Positions 56,387 through 64,000 of a DNA stretch of 64,000 bases are shown in pieces (position 1 is the first letter of the stretch; the number at the start of each line of letters is the position of its first letter). The position numbers and the translations under genes are program-made. Origin of the DNA: Anabaena sp. UHCC 0204 (lineage in GTDB: Bacteria > Cyanobacteriota > Cyanobacteriia > Cyanobacteriales > Nostocaceae); contig NZ_VIKW01000003.1 of assembly GCF_009711975.1 (NCBI RefSeq), positions 110,986 to 174,985 of the forward strand. Direction: 5' to 3'. The notes under the pieces are model-generated. The model made no database searches. It was not told the origin of the DNA and saw only the letters and a program-made list of their open reading frames with translations.

Positions 56387-57562
56387 TTACCGAATATACT
56401 CTTTCAGTACACTGTTCCGATTGGGGTGGCGTAATTTACGGAGTGCTTTGGCTTCGATTTGACGAATGCGTTCGCGGGTGACGTTGAAAATCTGGCCGAT
56501 TTCTTCGAGGGTTTTCATGCGGCCATCGTCTAAACCATAACGTAGTCTCAAAACGTCCCTTTCACGGGGGCTAAGACTATCTAGGACTTTTTCTAGGTCT
56601 TCCCGTAGTAAGTTCTTAGAAACTTGATCTTCTGGTGTTTCTCCATCAGATTCAATAAAATCACCTAGACGGGAATCTTCTTCTTTACCAATAGGTGTTT
56701 CTAAGGAAATTGGTAACTGGGCTGATTTAGCAATAAATCGCAGTTTCTCGATGGTCATTTCCATGCGAGTAGCAATTTCTTCTTCTGTGGGTTTGCGACC
56801 CATTTCTTGGGATAGGAGTTTTGTAGTTTTCTTAATCCGGGAAATGGTTTCGTAAAGATGAACTGGGAGGCGAATTGTGCGGGATTGATCAGCGATCGCT
56901 CTAGTAATTGCTTGACGTATCCACCATGTAGCGTAGGTAGAAAACTTATAGCCTTTTTCGTGATCGAATTTTTCAGCAGCACGAATCAAACCAAGACTAC
57001 CTTCTTGAATCAAGTCTTGGAAAGACAAGCCACGATTCATGTATTTTTTAGCAATTGAAACTACAAGCCGTAGGTTCGACTGTACCATTTTGTCTTTCGC
57101 TCTGCGGCCAACGTGCAGACGATAACGAAAGGTTGGTAATGGTAATGAAACTTCTGCTGCCCATTCGCTGTCTCTAGGATCGCGTTCTAGGCGTTCACAA
57201 AGCCTTTCCCGCACTCGTTCTAGTTCTAGTAAATCGGCAATTTTTCGCGCTAGTTCAATTTCTTCGTCTGCACGTAACAAACGAATCCGCCCAATTTCTT
57301 GCAGGTACAAACGAATAGAATCTTCGGTGTAGTGCTTTTTCTTGGTTTGTGTCCGACGACGCGATTTAGCGGCTTTTCCAGACTTTGCGTCGTCCTCATC
57401 AGACTGAGGCTCTAAAAAATCATCAATTTCGCCATCATCTGTCAGCAATAAGTCCTCTTCTTCTTCTTCTATTAAGAGTTCTTCTAATTCGATCTCCGGC
57501 GGATTTATCATTTCTAGGTCAGGCTGATAAATATTATCGAGTACGTTGTTAGCCTGGTTCAT
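56387..57562 (-). CDS. sigA: Principal RNA polymerase sigma factor SigA
   Basis: 391 residues, group 1 sigma-70. Acidic N-terminus (about 18-55), region 1.2 ([20 protein letters not shown]), region 2 ([60 protein letters not shown]), region 3 ([15 protein letters not shown]), region 4 ([40 protein letters not shown]). Essential housekeeping sigma factor. Length fits cyanobacterial SigA (about 390). Confidence 0.97.
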   Translation of the reverse strand: MNQANNVLDNIYQPDLEMINPPEIELEELLIEEEEEDLLLTDDGEIDDFLEPQSDEDDAKSGKAAKSRRRTQTKKKHYTEDSIRLYLQEIGRIRLLRADEEIELARKIADLLELERVRERLCERLERDPRDSEWAAEVSLPLPTFRYRLHVGRRAKDKMVQSNLRLVVSIAKKYMNRGLSFQDLIQEGSLGLIRAAEKFDHEKGYKFSTYATWWIRQAITRAIADQSRTIRLPVHLYETISRIKKTTKLLSQEMGRKPTEEEIATRMEMTIEKLRFIAKSAQLPISLETPIGKEEDSRLGDFIESDGETPEDQVSKNLLREDLEKVLDSLSPRERDVLRLRYGLDDGRMKTLEEIGQIFNVTRERIRQIEAKALRKLRHPNRNSVLKEYIR

Positions 57563-58724
57563 GCCGCGTTCCTCATGCTCCTTGCAGAATCAGTTACTCA
57601 AGACATTTTGATTACTTTTGGCATTAAGTAATCTATAAACCGAAAATCGGGTTTTGGCTGATCACCCTAAAATATTTTCGGTGCTATTTTGCCTGTTTAA
57701 GGCAGGCTTGTTTACTTTTGTAATAGTCATACCGGGAAATGCTGCATTTTAACTTTTGATTGACTGAATCTATAAAACTAGATTCATGTTCTGCAAAAAG
57801 TTTGATCATGCGGACATAATTTGGATGACGTTTGACAGATTTAACTGTAAATACTGTTCCGATTGTAGCCTGTTTCACAAAAATTGCACTCTTTTTGTGC
57901 ATTATTTATGAATTCATGCAGTCATACAAAGCCACCTTTATCAAAAAGATATTAAAAATGGTGATAACACCATTAAATCTTGTCGAAAACTTGTTGGTTT
58001 GGCAGTGGCATTCTCATTAAATTGAAAGGTAGGCACACTTGCTGCTTTATAAAACTTATACAAATTGTTCACAACTGAAAATATAGTGTCTATGTACTGC
58101 TTTAACTAAACCCGACGGCGGGTTGTGGTTTGTAAGCATTCGTGCTGGTTAAACCAACTCTACATATTCACTATTAGCTGGTTCGCTGTGCTTGTTTCCA
58201 GGCACTAACCCTTGTCTATGCTATACCAATAATCTGAACTAGGGAGTTAAGATTGTGGATATTTTAGTGGGCTGGTGAATGAATTAAGATTTCACCTTAT
58301 TCACACATTAGCGCAGAGTTGAGATTTCTACCCTGTGCAACTTGACAAACTGTTCTTATTGTATACAACGATATTTTAATCAGTTGATAAATAATATTGT
58401 TGCTAGAGTTGCTGAGAAAGATTTTTAAGTGAATCTATCTATGTCAGCTACATATTCCCACACTGGGTGTTTTCAGAAATTTGCTGTCATCGGGTATAAA
58501 AAATTTGGTTATACTTAGTAAATTTTCTTGGTTTTGGAGATCATATTTAGTTACGCTATCTCAGCATAGCAAATGCTTTGCTTCTTTGTGAGGAAAATTT
58601 ATGATTTTTGGTGAAAAAGTAATAGGGAATAGGTGACAGGTAACAGGAAATAGGCAGGGGTTCGGGTAAATAATTCTTACCCATTACCCATTACCAATTA
58701 CCCATCACCAATTACCAATTACCC
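57563..58724. other. Long region between sigA and gyrB
   Basis: 1162 bp upstream of sigA and downstream of gyrB, both on the minus strand. Minus-strand frame 57684-57902 and plus-strand frame 57832-58020 look like chance ORFs. A small hairpin (AACCCG-acgg-CGGGTT, 58109-58124) is visible. The region is AT-rich; a long sigA leader with multiple promoters, known for sigA genes, may explain it. At 58621-58720 repeats of ggtaa/ccaattaccc occur. Confidence 0.4.
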
Positions 58725-60716
<1,992 letters not shown>

Positions 60717-60831
60717 TCACCCCAACATTATAACATAAAAGCCTTCCTGCCGTCTGTAGCGCAATTTGATGATAAATTTTCATAGGGGTTGTAACCCTTT
60801 ATCAATTAAGAATTAAAACGGTGAATTCTAC

Positions 60832-60861
60832 ATTTTTAATTTTTAATTTTTAATTTTTAAT
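60832..60861. repeat. Heptameric tandem repeat (ATTTTTA)4
   Basis: Four units of ATTTTTA just before the miaA ribosome-binding site (ggagag, 60862-60867). The same phrase (ttttttaatttttaattttt) occurs at about 3083-3105. Confidence 0.9.
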
Positions 60862-60877
60862 TGGAGAGAAGCGACTA

Positions 60878-61774
60878 ATGACTAAATTAATTGTAATTTC
60901 TGGAGCGACGGCGACGGGTAAATCCGGTTTGGCTTTGAGTTTAGCAAAGAAGTTGGGTGCTGTAATTCTCAGTGCCGATTCCCGTCAAGTATACCGTGAA
61001 TTTGATATTGGTACAGCTAAACCAACGTTGGCAGAACAAAAATTAGTACCACATCATCTAATTGATATTTGTGAACCGACTCAGACTATGACAGTAGCAG
61101 ATTACCAGGAGCAAGCACAAGCTTTAATTAATAGTTTGAAAGTTGAGCCTCTGTTTTTAGTTGGTGGTACTGGTTTATATATCCGTTCTATTGTGCAAGG
61201 GATGAAGATTCCGAGAGTATCACCACAACCGGAATTGCGATCGCAACTCGAATCTTTAGGTCAAAATCAACTTTACCCGATGTTGCAACAAGTTGATCCA
61301 GTCGCCGCCCAAAAAATTCACCCTAACGATTTGGTGCGGACTTTAAGAGCTTTAGAAGTATATTATGTCACGGGATGTCCGATTTCTGAACAACAGGGAG
61401 AGAACCCACCTCCGTATCCGATTCTGCACTTATATTTAGATTGTGATGCGGAACGTTTAGATGTCAGAATTTGTAGGCGAACTGAACAAATGATTGCAGA
61501 TGGTTTAGTTGGTGAAGTTGAATATTTGTGTCAGAAATATGGTGCTGATTTAACTTTATTAAACACTTTAGGATATCAAGAAATAAAGCAATATCTAGCT
61601 GGAGATATTTCTTTAGATGAAGCTAAAGAGTTAATTGTTTTACACACAAGACAATTTGCTAAACGTCAACGGACTTGGTTTAGATCCTGTTTGAAAATTG
61701 AATTGTTTGATGCTAATAGTTTAACTTTATCAGAACAAGTATCCCAACGAATTCAGAGATTTCTCAGTTCCTAA
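60878..61774 (+). CDS. miaA: tRNA dimethylallyltransferase
   Basis: 298 residues, typical length. P-loop GATATGKS (9-16), DSRQVYREFDIGTAKP, HHLIDICEP, FLVGGTGLYIRSIVQGM, and LNTLGYQEIKQYLAGD; C-terminal RTWFRSC. Adds an isopentenyl group to A37 of tRNAs reading codons starting with U (including tRNA-Leu(UAA) and tRNA-Ser(UGA) in this window). Divergent from gyrB. Confidence 0.96.
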   Translation: MTKLIVISGATATGKSGLALSLAKKLGAVILSADSRQVYREFDIGTAKPTLAEQKLVPHHLIDICEPTQTMTVADYQEQAQALINSLKVEPLFLVGGTGLYIRSIVQGMKIPRVSPQPELRSQLESLGQNQLYPMLQQVDPVAAQKIHPNDLVRTLRALEVYYVTGCPISEQQGENPPPYPILHLYLDCDAERLDVRICRRTEQMIADGLVGEVEYLCQKYGADLTLLNTLGYQEIKQYLAGDISLDEAKELIVLHTRQFAKRQRTWFRSCLKIELFDANSLTLSEQVSQRIQRFLSS

Positions 61775-61816
61775 TCAATTCTTGAACATTATTGCGTATC
61801 TATTTATAAAGTTATA

Positions 61817-62125
61817 ATGAAGTTAATTTTAAGTAATTCACTATTGCCTAAATTAGGATTATTATATTATGATACTGGTGTTAATATTGGCATTTGGACA
61901 ATATATGTAATATGGACAGCAACTCTATATACAGGTTCTATCAAAACAGCATTCAGGAATTCCCCCCGTCAAAAGATAAATTCTGTAAGACTGGCGGATT
62001 TAGCAATACCCGAATCCGGTAATATAAATGGGTTAAATAGCATTACTGCGTTTTTAATAAGCGTAGTGTTCACAAACAGTGATGGATCTGTAGCTAGTAA
62101 ATCAACCATTAAAAGTTCTCAATAA
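61817..62125 (+). CDS. Doubtful hypothetical ORF
   Basis: 102 codons from ATG 61817 with a hydrophobic N-terminal part (LGLLYYDTGVNIGIWTIYVI) and a Ser/Asn-rich end. The opposite strand also reads for some distance, so coding direction is unsure. No motif or clear ribosome-binding site. May be degenerate. Confidence 0.3.
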   Translation: MKLILSNSLLPKLGLLYYDTGVNIGIWTIYVIWTATLYTGSIKTAFRNSPRQKINSVRLADLAIPESGNINGLNSITAFLISVVFTNSDGSVASKSTIKSSQ

Positions 62126-62316
62126 GCTTGTGTAATCTGCTTTTTTAATTATTAATTTTTAATTTCGCTCTCGTATATTAGCTCCTCCAGCAATATCCCC
62201 AACTGATTAATTATCAAGAGCTTAAATTTTTATTCAAAAGGTAGATTCATAACCTAATTTTTAAGTTCTTATCTTGCTTGTAAAAACACTAACTTTCTTA
62301 GTTGTCAGACATTCTT

Positions 62317-62799
62317 ATGAAAAAAACAAGACGGAATGATCCAAACTTTAAAAGACTTATCAGTCAAATTTCACCAGAGATATTAGCCACTTTAACAGAT
62401 GAACAAATAGAAGCCATTTATAGAGGTTTTTGTGAGCGTAGTCAGGCTAATCATTTTATAAATTGGCGAATTTCATTTCCTATTCCTGGACTAAAATTAT
62501 ATCTAGTATTATTAGCCGGTGAAGAACGACGTTCACAAGTGCGCTTACGTCAAGAAAAAAGTTTATATCCTATTCTTACACCGATCAATATCTTATTCTT
62601 GAGCGGTTTTTTAGGTGTTATCTTTTCTTCTATATTCACAGTATTATTTTTTGTATTACCTGCAATTAATATCCCATCAACCTATACTCCTCACACCACG
62701 TCAATTCCTTGGATTGATGATGAACATGAATGCCAAAAAACTGGTAGAATATGGAATAATAATAAGTGTTGGGATGATGAACACAGTCCTGACTTTTAA
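62317..62799 (+). CDS. Hypothetical membrane protein, paralogue of the next gene
   Basis: 160 residues from ATG 62317 (MKKTRRNDPNFKRLISQISP); TTG 62302 is an alternative. N-terminal part: ISPEILATLTDEQIEAIYRG, INWRISFPIPGLKLYLVLLA, GEERRSQVRLRQ, then one or two hydrophobic segments (about 90-118, TPINILFLSGFLGVIFSSIF) and a C-terminal ECQKTGRIWNNNKCWDDEH with paired Cys. N-terminal half is clearly related to the 80-residue protein at 62987-63229, so a tandem duplication. Function unknown. Confidence 0.6.
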   Translation: MKKTRRNDPNFKRLISQISPEILATLTDEQIEAIYRGFCERSQANHFINWRISFPIPGLKLYLVLLAGEERRSQVRLRQEKSLYPILTPINILFLSGFLGVIFSSIFTVLFFVLPAINIPSTYTPHTTSIPWIDDEHECQKTGRIWNNNKCWDDEHSPDF

Positions 62800-62986
62800 G
62801 TAGTGTGTTATAATGACCTAATAATATCAGTTGCTATTTAGGGAAATTCTCTGCATCAGGTGGTTATCGAGTTTCGACTCCGCTCAACTACCGCGAAGTC
62901 GAGATAATGTCCAGGATTAAGACTAAGATTTTTTGACCGATTACCAATTACCAGCTTTAACTAGATAAGTAGCAACTTGGATTAAT

Positions 62987-63229
62987 ATGTCTGATCCAGA
63001 TTTAAATCAAAACTCATTGAAGACAGATCCTGTAATCAAAAAGTTTTTAGCTCAGATTCCACCGCAAATAGCCAGCACTTTTACAGATGATCAATTAACA
63101 GAACTAAAACGTATATTTGGTAAGCGTGTTAATAATCCCAATCAAGTTAATATCAGGATATCAATTCCATTTTTCAAGAAAAGCTTTTATTTCGTTTTAC
63201 TAATAGGTAAAGATAAGCGAGCTAAATAG
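62987..63229 (+). CDS. Small hypothetical protein, paralogue of the preceding gene
   Basis: 80 residues: FLAQIPPQIASTFTDDQLTE, LKRIFGKRVNNPNQVNIRIS, IPFFKKSFYFVLLIGKDKRA. Corresponds to the N-terminal domain of the gene at 62317 (both have the sequence order: xIPPxI-x-TFTDxQ, then IRISxPF, then LLxGxxxR). It ends before the transmembrane part. ATG 62987. Function unknown. Confidence 0.6.
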   Translation: MSDPDLNQNSLKTDPVIKKFLAQIPPQIASTFTDDQLTELKRIFGKRVNNPNQVNIRISIPFFKKSFYFVLLIGKDKRAK

Positions 63230-63324
63230 CACAGAAGACATTAAATTTTGTAACATATTTTTTACCCGATTATCAATAATTTATTTAGTTAAAAATCCGG
63301 TGAGAAGATATTTTCCCGTTAAAT

Positions 63325-63600
63325 TAGTAATTAGTAAATACCGAGAGGGAGTCAGTAACTCAGGGCTAAAGCCACTGAGCTTGTAAGAGTAATCAAGCAA
63401 GCTGTACTGACCAGACCACCCTGAGCGTAGTCTTATGGTAGCCGTTATTTGAGTCAAGACACCGGAGAATGCGACGCTAGTTTTCCGCTCTGTCGTTTGT
63501 AATTAAACAGTTTTAAAGTCACTGAAACAGTGTTACAAGCCTAACAAACTCAGATAACAAGGTCGAAGCGAACATTACCTGAGAAATCAGAGAGGCAGAA
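63325..63600 (+). ncRNA. IscB-associated omega RNA (HEARO)
   Basis: The ~260 nt upstream of iscB are rich in structure and match the HEARO layout. From about 63341: an outer pair GTCAGTA (63351-63357) / TACTGAC (63405-63411), inside it CTCAG-ggctaaagcca-CTGAG with GGCT/AGCC, and AGCTTG ... CAAGCAAGCT. More pairs follow (gcgacgc, cgctctgtcg). The phrase agtaactcagggctaaagcc is typical of HEARO RNA as I recall. Omega RNA of IscB carries its guide at the 5' end, so the ~16 nt before 63341 are the candidate guide. Boundaries are approximate. Confidence 0.8.
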
Positions 63601-64000
63601 ATGTCAAATTACGCATTAGTTATCGACACAAACAAACAACCTTTAAGCCCTTGTCATCCCTCGGTAGCAAGGAAATTATTGGATTCTGGAAAAGCTGCTG
63701 TATTTAGGATGTACCCCTTTACTATCATCTTAAACAAGTCATGCTCAGATGTTGTTAACCAAGCGATAGAACTCAAAATAGACCCTGGTTCAAAAACTAC
63801 GGGCATAGCATTGGTTCAGGGAGAGAAAATCATTTTTGGTGCAGAACTTTCTAATCGAGGAAGTGCAATTAAAGCGTCCCTAGAATCCCGTCGTTCACTT
63901 CGCAGGGGGAGACGAAACCGCCATACTCGCTATCGTCAAGCCAGATTTTTGAATAGAACCCGGACAAAAAATTGGTTAGCTCCAAGTTTGCAGCATCGTG
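63601..64000 (+). CDS. iscB: RNA-guided nuclease IscB, C-terminus beyond window
   Basis: 133 codons present, no stop. N-terminal PLMP domain: MSNYALVIDTNKQPLSPCHP, RKLLDSGKAAVFRMYPFTII; then RuvC-I motif ELKIDPGSKTTGIALV with catalytic D61, then the arginine-rich bridge helix ESRRSLRRGRRNRHTRYRQA and RFLNRTRTKNWLAPSLQHR. The order PLMP, RuvC-I, bridge helix is that of IscB, ancestor of Cas9. HNH and RuvC-II/III lie past the window edge. ATG 63601 has GAGAGGCAGAA upstream. It is encoded directly after the omega RNA, in the same direction; no TnpA is in the window. Confidence 0.92.
   Translation, partial: MSNYALVIDTNKQPLSPCHPSVARKLLDSGKAAVFRMYPFTIILNKSCSDVVNQAIELKIDPGSKTTGIALVQGEKIIFGAELSNRGSAIKASLESRRSLRRGRRNRHTRYRQARFLNRTRTKNWLAPSLQHR

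Noticed and set aside
57684-57902. 72-codon ORF upstream of sigA
   Set aside because: Chance frame in AT-rich DNA with overlapping frame on the other strand; no motif.
62685-62705. ACTCCTCACACCACG phrase like the conserved Yfr1 sRNA motif
   Set aside because: It lies inside a coding gene (STYTPHTTSIPW) and lacks the flanking stem-loops of Yfr1.

Overview
The window comes from a cyanobacterium, most likely a filamentous heterocyst-forming member of the Nostocales. Evidence seen in the sequence: the octamer GCGATCGC (HIP1) recurs throughout; the heptameric short tandem repeats typical of this group are abundant; petB-petD, ndhL, ntcA, a DUF3007 gene next to trpA, and a tRNA-Leu(UAA) carrying a group I intron are all present; and several proteins (NtcA, PetB/PetD, GroEL, SigA) read as ordinary cyanobacterial orthologues. 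The genus cannot be fixed from the sequence alone.

Layout. 1-9.3 kb: lysA (cut by the window edge), rimI, a zinc-ribbon membrane protein, a GT4 glycosyltransferase, an RsbW-like kinase, the cytochrome b6f genes petB-petD, the C-terminal protease ctpA, a degenerate metallo-beta-lactamase-fold protein and a site-2 protease. 9.3-10.8 kb: ureD-ureA-ureB without ureC. 11-12.8 kb: AT-rich accessory block with a HEPN-motif protein and a VapBC-type pair. 13-18.3 kb: groES-groEL with a perfect CIRCE and a K-box, then a Ycf29/Rre1-type regulator and a REC-histidine kinase hybrid. 18.7-21 kb: solitary DNA methyltransferase followed by a MITE and a broken SPFH gene. 21-29.5 kb: DUF3146, RNase-H-fold and DUF3084 genes, ntcA, fabI-hisB, an ABC ATPase and a polysaccharide export protein. 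29.5-31.8 kb: MITE, then an AAA ATPase with a PD-(D/E)XK-like partner. 32-38.6 kb: tRNA-Ser, phosphoesterase, nadA, dnaK-dnaJ, M28 peptidase. 38.6-43.1 kb: accessory block with a HicB-coupled ClpC-N-domain fusion protein bracketed by a 22-bp direct repeat. 43.4-46.5 kb: split tRNA-Leu, ndhL, DUF3007, trpA. 46.7-56.3 kb: Ser/Thr kinase, phosphoesterase plus exported methyltransferase, an EF-G-like GTPase with an altered G3 motif, a TPR protein. 56.4-61.8 kb: sigA, gyrB, miaA. 61.8-64 kb: small unknown genes, then an IscB nuclease gene running off the window with its upstream HEARO/omega RNA.

Most of the window is core metabolism, photosynthesis, stress response and information processing. Accessory material sits in four islands (11-12.8, 18.7-21, 29.5-31.8 and 38.6-43.1 kb) plus the right edge. 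The most unusual items are the HicB/ClpC-N fusion cassette, the IscB/omega-RNA locus and the ATPase/PD-(D/E)XK pair.
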